Below are positions 1 through 12,258 of a stretch of 64,000 bases of DNA, piece after piece. The stretch comes from Ulota crispa. Its lineage: Eukaryota; Streptophyta; Bryopsida; Orthotrichales; Orthotrichaceae. The position numbers and the translations under genes were made by a program. The DNA lies in NCBI GenBank assembly GCA_963920765.1, contig OY987246.1:16240868-16304867 (forward strand). Reading direction: 5' to 3'. Each line of letters begins with the position of its first letter. Position 1 is the stretch's first letter. The notes below the pieces were generated by a model that searched no databases, had not been told where the DNA came from, and saw only the letters and a list, made by a program, of their open reading frames with translations.

Positions 1-1929
1 GCTATTGCAATTCAAGAGTTAGTGTATCTATCAAATATAAAAATGAATTTATCTAGTACATTATTGCTTTTAGTATATTCTAATGAAGGGTCATACCTTC
101 ATTGGTGGTCCTTTAGAGAAGTCAACAAAGTTTGGCATGCCTAGCCTGCCCCTTGAACAAAAAATGTACATAAACACTAGTAACTTTTGATTGAATCCTA
201 TTTCAATAAAAATGGTACTTTCCATGTAGCTCTTGCAAAACTTAATCTTGGAAATAATTTTCTAATAAATTGAACAATAATCCTAGTAGAACAAGGCTGT
301 CCAAAATCCATATTGTCCCCATAGGGACAATGGGCTTTTAGGATTTTAGGAGTTATAGATAGTAGGTTTAAATTTCGTGATCTCACAAACAAATGCAAAT
401 CCATTTAGAATAAGGGTGAATTCAAATATGCTAAATTATTGAAGCTGTACCAAACATTATCTATCCATGCAGATGGGATATTATTGATAAACACTATAGG
501 TAAGATAGTTCTACCTTGCAAGTCTCTACCATATTCTCACTAGCTTGCCAGTCCAAACCTATTTTAGATTGTATATTATTTTACCAAATTAATCTCTACT
601 CTATTGTAGTTTGTTTGTTACGAAACTACTCTTGTTTGTTCCTCCAAATCTTACTTTGATTAAAAATCGGAATCATCCTTTGGCTTGGTTATCTTTGCTT
701 TAAATGGATTCTCTAGTCTAAACCTCACTCTCTTTTAGCATCTAAAGGTTTTGTGTAATCATGACATGGATTTGGTACAAAGAAGGACATGTGCTAAAAT
801 CGGGTTGTGGGAAAAAATTAAAAACTTATTATTGGTGTATAATTGGTACATTTTGGACTCGTATGTGATCATTAATTACTTTAAAAATTTCAGCTCCAAA
901 GTCCTTAAGATTTGAGAGATCATGAGGTTCAAAGTTGTGACGTAATTTTTTGGACATGCTAAATTTTAGGCAGCTGTGCTTGATATGGGATGTGGTTCAC
1001 TTGGAATTGGGCGTATGGCTTGTGCTTGTTGAAACTCTGGTAATAAACTACATTGAATATTGCATTTAGGTTGCCTTGATAATTAGGTTGCCTTACCATG
1101 GTAAGTTACCTCATGATTTATCACTTATCACTTGGCCACTTGGAGGTACGTGCAACTTGCTAAATATTTAGATTTCACATGGTCTATGACTTGGAAACCA
1201 CTAGTTTATCCTTTTGCAGTTTCATTGTTGTTGATAGGCCCTCTAAAAATGGTTTGTTGCAGTAATTTTTGATAGAAAGTATTGTAGCAGTAATAAATAT
1301 TCATATAGTGTGAAATGTTGAGAAATTAGAGTGGGGCAACTTAAATGCAATATTTAGTGTAGTGACCTTGTTGCCCAAATTTTCAAAAGCTTTGGAGATG
1401 TAAAACATGTACAGTGGTGCTTGATTAGCATCAACTTTTGTAAGAGTAACAATTGGATAAGATCATAGCCCCACTCCTCTTTTAATTTGCTCAAAAGCAT
1501 GTATTGTGAGATTGGTTAAGGTCAAGTGCTTGCATATGGTCAACGTTTTCTTTTCATCAATTCCCATTGTGACTCCTTAGTTAGAAAAGCATTTGGTTAG
1601 TATACCAAAAATATGGGTGGGAAAGCACCTCCAAAGTGGCAACCCCTAGAACTAGGGAAAGTAATACAAATGGAGTGTTTGTTTATGATCAATGCTTGGA
1701 TAAGGTCAACACTTTTTACTAGCCCAAAGTGTTGTTGCTAACCAAGCGCCACTATAGTAAGAAAAGATATTATATGGAGATTTGCAAAAAATATTGTTTA
1801 CAAAGCCAAAATTTGAAATTCAGTGTTTTCCTTATATATAAGGAAATATTGTCCAAATTGACAAAAATGTCCAAATTGACAAAAATTTGACAGAATCATG
1901 TCCAAATTAGGGTGTTCTAATTGGGGAAT
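1..1929. other. AT-rich intergenic spacer
   Basis: I see no convincing exon, RNA gene or long open frame here. The only structured part is a degenerate relative of the short element at 35122-35290, around 1442-1750. Short direct repeats of a 'gtccaaattgacaaaaat' type lie at 1850-1890. Confidence 0.6.
1442..1750. repeat. Degenerate MITE related to the 35122-35290 element
   Basis: The stretch around 1670-1735 (tgtttgtttatgatcaatg, then cttggataaggtcaac, then tttttactagcccaaag) matches 35215-35275 in order. The outer ends are poorly preserved, so the borders are approximate. Confidence 0.45.
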
Positions 1930-2172
1930 GCTGTTTCATGAGTGGAGATCCGTGCGCCGTGAGCTGTGAGCCGGGATTAATTGTCAAAATAAAAAATTCC
2001 ACCTACAAATGTGTACATAGGGCCATAGAATTGTGCATTTTAAACTACTATCTCTTGAAAAACTTGCATTTTTTTAGTTGATCCATTGATTTTGAGTTGA
2101 GAATCCATTCCTGCTCACAAAATCTTGAATCCCCGCTCACGGCTCACTGTTTTACTCTCACCAAATAGTGTT
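1930..2172. mobile_element. MITE of a GTGAGC-repeat family, copy 1
   Basis: Both ends carry clusters of gtgagc/gctcac words in opposite orientation (about 1950-1975 and 2105-2150). The interior (gggccatagaattgtgcat and ttttaaact nearby) is the reverse complement of 14645-14880, so the two form one family in opposite orientations. I could not fix the target-site duplication, so borders are good to about 10 bp. The large palindrome at 47851-58269 ends in the same kind of word. Confidence 0.6.
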
Positions 2173-2344
2173 GTCCTATTCTAATTGACAAAAAATGTCC
2201 TAATTGACACTATTCTTTATATAATTATATAAGCTTGCATTCAAAAATTAGATTATTGTGATTTTTTTTTTCATTTTCTTTACAAGAAAAATAATTCATT
2301 TTTCAAATATTAAAAATCCAAATCATATAAAATATTAGAAATTG

Positions 2345-2510
2345 GGTTCAACCTCGAGTCCAACCTCGGGTCCAACCTCAAGTCCAACCTTAGGTCCAAC
2401 CTCGGGTCCAACCTCAGGTCCAACCTCGGGTCCAACCTCAGGTCCAACCTCGGGTCCAACCTCAGGTCCAACCTCGGGTCCAACATTGGGGTCCAACCTC
2501 AGGTCCAACT
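2345..2510. repeat. 12-bp minisatellite (24-bp higher-order unit)
   Basis: Tandem copies of ggtccaacctcR, with the last base alternating so that a 24-bp dimer repeats. The unit is a multiple of three, so it stays open as Ser-Gly-Pro-Thr repeats, but there is no gene context and I treat it as a simple satellite. Confidence 0.85.
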
Positions 2511-3187
2511 TTTGTGTTCATGAGTTCTTTGTTGTACTTGGTCCTTCTTCCTCCTCTTATTGTTAGTACCCATTGCCCTTCCCTTGTTGGACTATATGGG
2601 ATTTTTTAAACTTAGTGTAATTTGCTTTGCTTACCTTATCCAATTCTAAAAAGGAACTTACATATTTGATAAGAGTTTCTTATTTTTTTGTCCAATAGTT
2701 TGAAATTAGAGTACTAAAAGGTACTCCTTGTACAAAATTCTATCAAAATATCATAAGAGTACATGTAAATTTCTAATCACAATTGAATGCCATAGATTGT
2801 TATGTAGTCAAAAAAACATTGTTTAGTCCTTCAAGGGTAAGGATCTTTAGACTTATCTATTTAGCAAATTTACACTTTGCTCTAACATGTTGATCTTCAT
2901 TTTAGCATGGCTTATTTGCTTACATTTTCTTCTCCTTTGCAATTCTTTGTTGTAATCTTGTTTGTTGGTCTCTAGTATCTAGTCTATAAAACTTGTTGAT
3001 ACCCAAATTGCTTTTTCTTCCAAGCTTGCACTTTCTTCTTCCTTGAAGTTCTGCACTTTATTCTAGCTTGCTAGCTTACATCTACTCTCTTTCATTCATT
3101 TGCATTTTATTAAGACTCATTAGTTTTCATACTATTTTGTCTTGCTGATTTGCATTTCATTTTCTCTTAGTACTGGTAATTTGCACA
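2511..3187. other. Intergenic spacer, no feature seen
   Basis: AT-rich, T-rich in places, with short words such as 'tttgcactt' recurring at 2870-3180. I see no gene or terminal inverted repeat. Confidence 0.6.
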
Positions 3188-3472
3188 CACTACAGGAAAA
3201 AGGGCCATTTTTACTAAGGATTTTGATTACAAAAAAGACTAAGACAACTACACTTTTGTGATTAGTATTTATGACCACATGTAGTCATAAATAAATAATT
3301 TATGATTGAATAATTTCATTTTGTCATAAATAATTTAATTTATGATTACACGGTCATAATGTAAATTATTTATGATTACATGTGGTCTTAAATACTAGTC
3401 ACAAAAGTATAGTTGTCTTAATATTTTGGTAGTCAAAATCCTTAATAAAAAGTGGCCCTTTGTCTTATAGTG
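3188..3472. mobile_element. CACTA-type non-autonomous element (MITE)
   Basis: The 285-bp element starts CACTACAGGAAAAAGGGCC and ends with the imperfect inverse GGCCCTTTGTCTTATAGTG. A 3-bp target duplication, ACA, flanks it (3185-3187 and 3473-3475). CACTA termini plus a 3-bp duplication define the CACTA (En/Spm) superfamily. The interior is itself a long imperfect palindrome of 'atttatgattac' and 'gtcataaat' words. No coding capacity, so it would need a transposase from elsewhere. Confidence 0.88.
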
Positions 3473-3475
3473 ACA

Positions 3476-4693
3476 TGATTCTTTTGTTGTAATTTGCACT
3501 TTACTTTCCCTTGCTAGTTTTAAGTTTATTATTCTTTATTAAGACAACTCCACATGCCTACACAACTAGTAACATTATCATTAATTGGTGGTAAAAAGGT
3601 ACCATTACTTTGATGAGGCAAGATCTGCCCATTCAACAACAGTATTTTAGTATTCAAATCTTATTCACAATGGGAAAATTTATGTAGATTCTAGTGTCTA
3701 GCAAGACTCTTTAGAACAGATTTGACTTCTTTAAGCCGCCAACAACCATTTTCATTGCATTAGACCAAGCTTTTGCTTTGCAAGCTCTCAATTGACTATC
3801 CCTCATCAAGTGTTAGCAGAAGAAGTGAATAATTTCACTCACTATTCAAAATAGACAACCATTGATGGGAACATTATAATTTTCTACGAACAATAGCTAG
3901 GACCAGCAAGGAAATCATACAAACTTTCACATATAAAAGCAGAACCCCCATAGGCAACATTGCTTATAGTTTGGGCTTTACTCTAGCTTTCTCTTCTAGA
4001 TTGTCGGACACTTAAATTAATGGAGCTTGTAAACACTAGTAGGAACATGGTTTGCTAACCCCAAGCCTTAAAACCTAAACTCACCCAAACTCGGTGTAAA
4101 TTGTTACAACACAACTTAACACGTTTTAGTAAATGTGGATATTACAATTTGGTGTATACAAACCAGTGATCCCAAATATGATTTTCACTATTAGCACAAG
4201 TGGCTAAAAATACTGCTGAAAAGCTAAAATTTTCAAATTTAACACTGGAAAGCTTACATATTTTTTAGCTACAAGAAAAATTTATAAGCAATCCTGTTAA
4301 ATTTAGCCGGTTTAGAGATCGCTGATGCAAACCATGTTTCTACTAGTAAAATCTACACTTCACTCTCCCCTGTTAATTTAAGCTTTACTTTGATGATCCA
4401 GTTTGTACTTCACTCTCTCTTGTTGGTCTCCTTTTTATTATCTAGCTCGTCCAGACTTATTGTAACTTGGTGGTTTGCACTTTGCTCCACCTTGCTGGTG
4501 GTCTGCACTTTAGTTTGGTTAAGTGGTTTGCACATTACCTCAAGCTCATTGGTATCTATTCACTAAGGATTCAAGAGTTGACACGTACTTCTACTCATGT
4601 GCCGTAGAGAAAGGTGTTGCTACGCGGAACAAGGTAGTGAGAGCAGTGAGCAGTGCAGAAGCCTCACTCTTGGAGATCTAAATACAATATTTG
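3476..4693. other. Intergenic spacer, no feature seen
   Basis: AT-rich. A run of 'ttgcactt' and 'tttgcac' words at 3490-3530 and 4380-4540 resembles those at 2870-3180, suggesting an old T-rich repeat. No open frame of note. Confidence 0.55.
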
Positions 4694-4919
4694 TTAATTT
4701 GGGAAAAGAATCTATTTTGGGACTTTTGGATATTTGAATTTTAAGAGGTTTTTTATGATGTAGAGTGAATTTTATGATCATTTCTTCAAGACCTTACATC
4801 AATGATGAAATATCTTAAAGAAATTATTAAAGAGCTCACTTTAAATCACCAAAATATTATCACAAATGTAAAATTCAGTATCCCAAAATTGGTTTAGGAT
4901 AGATATTTTCCCAAATTAA
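4694..4919. mobile_element. Small foldback MITE
   Basis: The ends are ttaatttgggaaaagaatct and the approximate inverse agatattttcccaaattaa. Both outer tetranucleotides are TTAA, so this too could be a TTAA-target insertion, although its inner termini (TTTGGG) differ from the CCCC family described elsewhere. No coding capacity. Confidence 0.6.
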
Positions 4920-4992
4920 GAAATTTTGAAATAGATTATTTCTTTGACTTTCATGGTGATTTTGTGCACAAAAATTTGCCTTTTTGTTTATA

Positions 4993-5303
4993 GGGAAAGT
5001 TTCATGGATACCCTTGAAGTTTGCAATATTTTCATAGATACACTTACTTTTTCAGAATTATCACAAATACCCTTGGATAAAAAATTTCAGGCATTTTTTT
5101 TGATGTGCATGTCACTTCCCTTCTTCCTTTGTGCGCATGCGTAACAAGAAAGAAATAGTACGTATAGAAAGGGAGAAGAAAGTAACATGCATAACAAAAC
5201 AAATGCCTAATTTTTTGGTCCAACGATATTTGTGATATTTCTGAAAAAGCAGGGGTATCTATGAAAATATTGCAAATTTCAGGAGTATCCATGAAATTTT
5301 CCC
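4993..5303. mobile_element. Mutator-like MITE with long inverted repeats, copy 1
   Basis: A 311-bp element whose arms of about 150 bp fold back on each other, beginning gggaaagtttcatggatac and ending in its inverse. It is flanked by a 9-bp duplication with one mismatch (ttgtttata before, ttgtttcta after). Nine-bp duplications and long terminal repeats point to Mutator-like elements. Related copies lie at 32071-32381, 44663-44985 and 47603-47841. Confidence 0.8.
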
Positions 5304-5806
5304 TTGTTTCTAACTTACCAGTGAAGTGGACTGCAAATTACAAGGTCTCTCCACTTTCAGTACTGTATTGCTCTGCATTGCCTTCCGGAAGCAGCGTCCA
5401 GGTCGAGGGCAGTAATCCCACACCTCATTTGCATAATTAGCTCCACTAAGCTACAAGCACTGCTACATGTTCAAAAACCTTAAAGCATTACTAAGTGCTA
5501 AAAGCTCATCTATTACCACGTGCTAAAAACTCCTAAATCACCATAGGTAAAAAACTCAAATACAAAGGTTGTGGTTTTCAATTATTTTTCTGTAGCCGTA
5601 ACCAACATATTGATGGAAGTTTTGCTGAATTCAACCAAATTTATGAACATTGGTTGGGGTAGGCCTCTGTTTTTGCGCACAATCTGGTTTTACGAAGCTC
5701 GTCCTGTTTGTTTTGTAATCACAGGCTGAATGAGCAAGATCTCGTCAAGGTAGGTTCTCTCAACAAACACTGAATTTAGTCTCCAGGGCAAGCTCTGGAT
5801 TAGGTC
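5304..5806. other. Spacer with locally higher GC
   Basis: GC rises from about 5380 onward. Splice-like words (an acceptor-like tttgtaatcacag ending at 5725 and a donor-like aaggtaggt near 5749-5757) suggest decayed exon-intron sequence upstream of the open frame at 5807, but I cannot build a gene from it. Confidence 0.3.
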
Positions 5807-6595
5807 ATGTCTCTCAGGGCAAGTGTGACAGCAAGCTTGGATGACGCACTTGCGGAGCTGGATGATGAATCAGGCCCGGTTCAGACTACCGGAAGGATGA
5901 AGTAGCAAAACTGGCACCTCTGCCGGTGGTTAGTGCGACGGAAACTTTTCTGTGTAATCGTGCGTCATTCAAGAGTGTGCCTCTTCTAGATAAGTTTGGT
6001 ATCATCCTTGAAGCAAGCCCCAAATCTTCATTATCTTGGCCGGTGCCGTAGCTATAAAGGTAGTCCCGAGGCTGGTCTCGAGGCTGGTGAAGTTGGAAAC
6101 TCACAGTCTGAACCCAACTGCGGAGGAAAACCAAATTTCAACCAATCAAGTTCAAGAAATTTTCGGCCGGCAGCTAGTCTGAACCGGGCCTCAGCCTTTC
6201 GAAGAGTTTTTCAAACTTCTAATAATTCTCCTCCACTGCTCCCTCGAATGCACCGGATATTCCTCATTGGTCACCGGTTTCCTCCTCTTCACTCAAACAA
6301 ATTTCCGGTTCTTTCCTCCAAAATCGTTTTTACAACCCAACAAGGGCTTTTCAACCTGAGGGAAAACAACATCAGAACTGAGTTGCCTTTGAAAGAAGTT
6401 ATCTCATTCAAATCTGAGTTTCTGCAGGGAAAAACCCAAAAATTTGCACACTTAGCAAGTGCAGGAAAGTGCAAGTATGAGCTCTCTTGCATGAGAAAAC
6501 ACAAAAGACTACTAGAAACTAGCCTTGAAATCATTGAGAAAAATCAAGGCTTTTCTCTTACATTAATAGGCAAAGAAAAACCTAGATTTTGTTAA
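5807..6595 (+). pseudogene. Unidentified open frame split by a Harbinger MITE
   Basis: An ATG at 5807 opens a frame beginning MSLRASVTASLDDALAELDD. After 22 codons the frame meets the MITE at 5873-6190 and stops at 5903-5905 (TAG). If the element and one target copy (321 bp, a multiple of three) are ignored, the same frame resumes at 6194 and runs to the stop at 6593-6595. The N-terminal part has coding-like GC and composition. The part after about 6330 reads like non-coding DNA (Lys/Ser/Phe-rich), so a splice donor may lie earlier. I do not recognise the product. It may be a disrupted first exon, or chance. Nothing upstream or downstream completes a gene. Confidence 0.25.
5873..6190. mobile_element. 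PIF/Harbinger-type MITE
   Basis: A perfect terminal inverted repeat, GGCCCGGTTCAGACTA and its inverse, flanked by the 3-bp duplication TCA (5870-5872 and 6191-6193). A TNA trinucleotide target plus GG-starting termini fits PIF/Harbinger. At 318 bp with no transposase it is non-autonomous. It sits inside the open frame described at 5807. Confidence 0.8.
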
Positions 6596-8763
6596 GAACT
6601 CTACCAAACTTTGGAGCTGTTGGTTGTTTTCAAACTAGAATTTGCAAAGGTTTTTAATCCTCTCATATCAAAAAATGGTTTGTTTACAAAACAGAAGCTC
6701 TTATTTCATTACAGCATTGGCAAGAATTGAACATGACATACATGAAATGTACTAGGATATAGGATTTGCTCAATTCATCCTAGATTGCATTGAGTTTGAC
6801 AGTGAAAGATTTGCACGAGTTTAGATATGAATTTGTGGTTTATGGTCCAAAATTGGTTTCAAGTAAGATTCCGATCACCATGTCTTACCTGATATCATTA
6901 GCTCAACGCATAGTCCTGTACCCACCTCACACCTTGAATGAACTTTGAATATCTATCACAATTTTTTTAAAGTAACTTGCTAGTATCTAGCTTTATTAAA
7001 GAAGAGCCAACGAAATTCAGAACATTTGATGCTCAAGAATGTTAGTTTCTTTTTCTTGTTCTTTGGAGATATGAAAAACTCATCACATGTATTTTAGGTA
7101 TCTGCAAGAGTTGTCCTCAAATGAAAATTATACGGACTAATCAACGGTTTTGCTTTCTACTTGACATATTCTCAAGTGCTCAATATGAGAGTAGTGAGCA
7201 CTTCTTTCCCAATCTCCTTCAGCAGTTCCTTCATTGAACAAATGAATTGGAAAAAGGAAACCTCTGGATCCAATGAGGGTCTGCTGAATCGGGAGATTAT
7301 TTAGTAGGATCTCTTCTTCATGATCTTGTCGTTGAAAACGTTGTTTCTATCTCCCAAACCTTGTTACACAAACTAGTTTTATCTTGGGAGCTGAATTTTA
7401 TTGAATCTTTAATATCTGGCTGAACGGAGGTTGCAGTATTTTTTTGTAAAACTCTGTACTCTTATCACCCACCATATCTTGTAACCTTGGAAAATAGAAA
7501 CAAACCTCATCAATTTCAGTAGTAAGCCATTTCATCCTCATAGTTCATATGAAGCGTGATTCTAGAAGTTGAAACCTTTTTTATATTGTTAGGTAAGTTT
7601 AGTCAAGATCGATTGATTGAAAGATTTGAGATGTTGATCTATTTCTAATGCACCTTGAAATTCTTGAATTGGTACGTCCAAGGATAGGGTGTTGGACTCT
7701 TCATAGCCTCAATGCGTGTAGTGCCCTCCAACAAGTTCTTGGAGTTTTTTAAAATTCAACTAGACAACAACCACCAGTGAAGAACATCAATTGATCACTT
7801 CAAAATTGATAAATTTTGACAATGTCTTATGCTAACAATTTCAAGCCGCACATCCCCAAATCATTTTTATGAAAAAGATATTAGCAAGGCTATGGGACTT
7901 GTTATTATTAGACAAAGTTGAAATTATGGTTAATTGAGTTTCAAAGAACTTGTTAGAAGGTAGTCTACAAGATTTTATACCAATTTTGTAGTGGTGGATA
8001 GCAAGCAATGAAGGGGCTAAGGTGATCTATGAGAGTTGCTTATGTCCATTTGGGTACAGGGCATTTTTTTTATTTACCAAATTACTGCTGTCAGCACTGC
8101 ACTAGATAGCAAAAGGAGGGACCAGCCCAAAGTGGTGCAAATTTGTCTCTTTTTTTTCTTTTTTCTTTTTTCAGTTTGGCGAAAGTTTGCTAGAAGAAAG
8201 TGCCTTGTTCAGGTGCTTGCTCAACAAGTAATGTAGAAAAATGAAAAAGGTACCTAGTTGAGTTGGACATTGCTTCTTCTATAGATTACTCACTCAAAGG
8301 CATAAAAACGTACTGCCAACTTGTCCAAGTTTCAAATGCAGCCACATCACCCTTTCGTTTGGCTAGTGAGACGGAGGTTAGAGCTTGTAACTCTGTTGTT
8401 GAATGTGAGTTTTTGATCGATCAATATAAACACATAAATTTGGACAATTTTGAGATTCAAAGAAACCGACGTGGCATCAGTAAACCTTGTAATTCTCAGG
8501 GGTTATCTAATTCATATGAGAACAGTTATAGATTATGAAGGCAGACTCAAGATGTCAGGGTTACAACATTTTGCTTGAGTCCGTCTGCATAAGATACCAG
8601 GATACTAGAGGTTTGAAATAGAGAAGGAATAACTTCTGCACATCAATCTGTAACGTGAAACATTACCGAAGTTCCAAGCGGATGCCAATTACGAGGTCGT
8701 CAGTTTAATACCACAGCAAACCAGCACTGCATGTTGAGATAAGAATTCCTCCTCCAAGCATTG
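6596..8763. other. Intergenic spacer, no feature seen
   Basis: AT-rich with scattered stops in all frames. Short open frames (for example 8263-8538) show no recognisable domain, biased composition or splice context. I see no repeat ends. Confidence 0.55.
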
Positions 8764-9163
8764 AGGTGGAAGCACCCATAGCCAACAATGCCCATACCCA
8801 CCCGATAGGGTGCTCTATTTTCAATCTCATCAGGGTTAGGTGTTTTGGAATTTGTTTTTTATTACTTTTCAAGGTTGGGATCACTTGAGTCATGCCACAT
8901 GTCCCAAAGTGAAGTAAGAAGTAATTAGCTGAAAGTAGTTTGGCAATTATTGGAATTGCATTAGTCTAAACATTGGCAATGGGTCCAAAGCACTTTTGAC
9001 TCCCAAAATTCACAATAATTTCAATTTTGCACATAAAATAACAAAAAGTTTGTAATCAAAATATTTTGTATCTTCCTGCATGAGAAAAATATTTTTTGAC
9101 TCAAACTCTTTGTAGTTTGTTGCAGAACCGCTTAAGTTATTGGGTATGGGTGCTTCCACCTTA
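8762..9163. mobile_element. MITE with GGTGGAAGCACCCAT termini, copy 1
   Basis: The left end (gaggtggaagcacccata) and the inverse right end (tatgggtgcttccacctta) pair well. The right half (ggcaatgggtccaaagcac, tgactcccaaaattcacaa and the words after them) aligns with 19540-19715, so this is a family with two copies here. The target duplication is not clear. Confidence 0.7.
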
Positions 9164-9793
9164 CAACATTACTGAAATACAGAGTTTGAGCCTCTCAGGA
9201 AATCCACTTACCTGCCACGCACATTAAACTTTGCAATGTAAATGTGCGTTCACTTCCTACTCACATTTTTTCCTACCTTGACTACATTCATTGTTTATGC
9301 TACAACAGCAGCAAAATTCTTAGCTAGATGCATTACTTTAGAGTGTCATCAATGCAAGACATTGGATGGAACTATAATGTCACTTTTGTTAGTAAGATAT
9401 GTACACCCATATCCAAGCATTTAAGGGTTTAGGATGCCGCAAGGTCTTGAAAAATTCAGGAAATAAATCTGTAGGGTTAGTCTTTCAACAAGTTATTATG
9501 GAATATCATTTTTGTGGAGAAAAGTATTGTGGAAAATTTTGTATTAAAGGACAAGGTTACAATTCATAGGACCCTAAAGCAATTGTAGACCAACCTTGAA
9601 ACTACTTGGATGTGTTCCCATTATGGTACTTGACGGTCCCAATCTCAACCCTCCCAACTGACTAGCTTAGCAACTAACATGTGACAAGACTTGCTTGTGC
9701 ACGTAGCGTTTACAAGTCCACTTTGGGTTCAAGAGTGTATGGTGAACACCCCAAATGTAGAGTGCAATGTTAGGAAGTGCTTGGATTTGGGTG
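9164..9793. other. Intergenic spacer, no feature seen
   Basis: AT-rich DNA between two transposons, with no gene or repeat that I can support. Confidence 0.5.
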
Positions 9794-9795
9794 TA

Positions 9796-10663
9796 CAGTC
9801 GGGTACATGGTGCTTGCGAAGTGCCGGTTTTGGTCATTGAGTTTTTTGGTGAAGCATGGTGCATATTTGATTTATTTTTGTCAAAAAAAATATCATTGCA
9901 TCCTTATGCAATACCAAGCAAGTGCATCTAATTTCAGCTCCAAAAGACCAAAACTCCATTTTTGGTGAATGGTTTTGTAAGAAATTCATGGTTTTACATG
10001 ATAATTTACTGAAAAATATTGGTGATGAATTTTGGAGATTTGATTCCATGGATATGTAGGAAACATCCAAAGGCACATCTTCCATGCTAAAAAAAGCCCC
10101 CTTAAGTAACAAAACTTTGAGCTACAAAAGATTCAATGAAACATGTGATAGGCCCAAATTTTGTAAATACATAATTTTCTATGAAAACCAAATTTTGTTG
10201 TTTGACTCAAATATTGCAACTAAGATTGTATCTCTAAACATAATGTTTTGTTTACTTGATGAAAAGCTAGTTATAAAACAAAAATATGTATTTTACAAAA
10301 TTTGGGCCTATCACAAGTTTCATTGAATCTTTTGTAGCTCAAAGTTTTGTTACTTAAGGGGGCTTTTTTTAGCATGGAAGATGTGCCTTTGGATGTTTCC
10401 TACATATCCATGGAATCAAATCTCCAAAATTCATCACCAATATTTTTCAGTAAATTATCATGTAAAACCATGAATTTCTTACAAAACCATTCACCAAAAA
10501 TGGAGTTTTGGTCTTTTGGAGCTGAAATTAGATGCACTTGCTTGGTATTGCATAAGGATGCAATGATATTTTTTTGACAAAAATATACCAAATGTACACC
10601 ATGTTTCACCAAAAAAACTCAATAGTTGAAATTGACAATTGGTAAACACCCTGTACCCGACTG
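9796..10663. mobile_element. Tc1/mariner-type foldback element, copy 1
   Basis: The element opens CAGTCGGGTACA and closes with the inverse TGTACCCGACTG. It is flanked by TA on both sides (9794-9795 and 10664-10665), the invariant target of Tc1/mariner. The two arms, about 350 bp each (9796 to about 10150, and about 10305 to 10663), are near-identical inverted copies, so the whole 868 bp can fold into one hairpin with a loop of about 150 bp. No transposase remnant is visible in this copy. The element at 33181 shares the same termini and keeps one. Confidence 0.8.
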
Positions 10664-10665
10664 TA

Positions 10666-11650
10666 CATACCTTAGGAGCTAAATCTTTTGTGAATTGGAG
10701 ATGCTCTTTGGGCTTCAATTGTATGCTTGTAGCTTTTTACTAGCAATTTCCAATTTTTGTATTGACCCAAATCTAAAATTGTTGGTTTGGAAAAGATAAA
10801 GTAATAGATCTCTTTGCATCTTTGGTGTAAATTTAGTGTGGCATAGTTTTTTATCATAAGGCTTAGAATCCTTCTAAATATGTCAAAAATTGGTTCAAAC
10901 TGATAAAATGAGGAAGTTTTGTTGATGAAAAAACAAAAAAAACAAAAAAATGAGAGAAAAAGGTAGAATTTAGGGTTTGAGAATGTAGCTTGAACACAAT
11001 TTAACATCATTGGCCCTTCTCCATACCACGGTAGCCCCATTCTACACTAATAATGATATTAAGTATTATGGTATTTATAATGTTGTTTATTTTATCATTT
11101 GACTCACTCTAATTCTCATGTTGATAGTTAGTGCTTAGATTGGATATTGTTTTAATGCAAGCTAAATTAGTATGGTACTAATTTAAAATTTTTGGTGGAA
11201 ATCTAGTTGACTATTAATATTTATGCTAACATTTGATGTTGATAACATTGGTAGTGTTGTTGACATTTATTGTTACAATTGGTGATTAATGTTGCCAACA
11301 TTACGTTTCATTACTAGTTTGGTTCCATAACTGAGGTAATCTCTAGATATTCACTATAACATTTATAATGTAATAATCTACAAATATCCATCTTTATTTG
11401 AAGGAGATCTGATATTTTTCATTATTAAAACATAGGAAGCTAATTCATTGACTAGTTTTTTCTCTTACTAATTAGTTTCTAGCCCTTTCAATTTTCTTTT
11501 AGTGAACTTAAATTTTTTTTACTTTCAAAATCCGATTGATTAATTGACCCTTTTCACAAGTTCAAATTCTATTAGATGCCGGTTCAATCTCCCTGGTACC
11601 TAGGAATCAATGGTCCCAATGTGATTACGTGATCTTGTGTAATTCCCTTA
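10666..11650. other. Intergenic spacer, no feature seen
   Basis: AT-rich. Recurrent 'gttgacat/ttgttgac' words at 11220-11310 suggest simple-sequence drift. A 122-codon minus-strand frame at 10672-11040 is T/F-rich and unsupported. Confidence 0.5.
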
Positions 11651-11761
11651 GACCATCCCCAATGTATCCGTAACAAGGTACGGGAAAATCCAACCTCACA
11701 TATTAACAGCCTGTCAGGCTAAGTTTTCCCATGCATTGTTACGGTTATATTGGGGATGCAT
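11651..11761. mobile_element. Short MITE with CATCCCCAAT termini
   Basis: Terminal inverted repeats catccccaatgtatccgtaa and its imperfect inverse enclose 111 bp, flanked by TTA on each side (11648-11650 and 11762-11764). The GG-CATCCCCAAT core is shared with 12259-13398 and, more loosely, 18337-18855. The trinucleotide target again fits PIF/Harbinger. Confidence 0.7.
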
Positions 11762-12258
11762 TTAGAGTATCGGCAACCACACACTCTCAACAGTTTTTTA
11801 GAGAGCACTTGGTGCAGCAGTTACATTTGACACGCCCCATTGCAAACGCGTCAATGTCATATATGAGACAACGTTTGCTCAATTGTAGCTTAAAATTTGG
11901 AATGTTCAAGGTTTGATGAAGTGTTGGTGCGCCCAAATTTAGAATAATGAAACTTGTTGATTGGTCAACAAAGAGGCCCACAATTGAAGCTCAACGTCTA
12001 TCCTCCATTATACACTCTCAATGCTTGCTAGTACTTGCTTGAGGACAAGGGTAGGACATTTGAGATTTGAGCAAACCCATGGTTGTGAATGCACCCCTAG
12101 ACACATGCTTTTTAAAAGATCTAGATTGCATGCAAGGGTGTGGACGCTCTTAAGTTGCAAAAAAAAAAAAAAAAACACCCCTAATTTACATGAGCCAAAG
12201 TCTCAACTTTTCACAATTTTTTTAACAATAAGAATGCAGTGGTTTTTTAGTAAGCTAA

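Noticed and set aside
2342-2566. Ser-Gly-Pro-Thr repeat protein
   Set aside because: It is a 12-bp minisatellite in AT-rich spacer with no exon context.
5996-6595. A 199-codon gene starting at 5996
   Set aside because: That ATG lies inside the Harbinger MITE. Only the flanking frame starting at 5807 has any coding character, and it is listed as a broken open frame.
8263-8538. A 91-codon gene
   Set aside because: No domain, splice context, repeat relation or compositional shift supports it.
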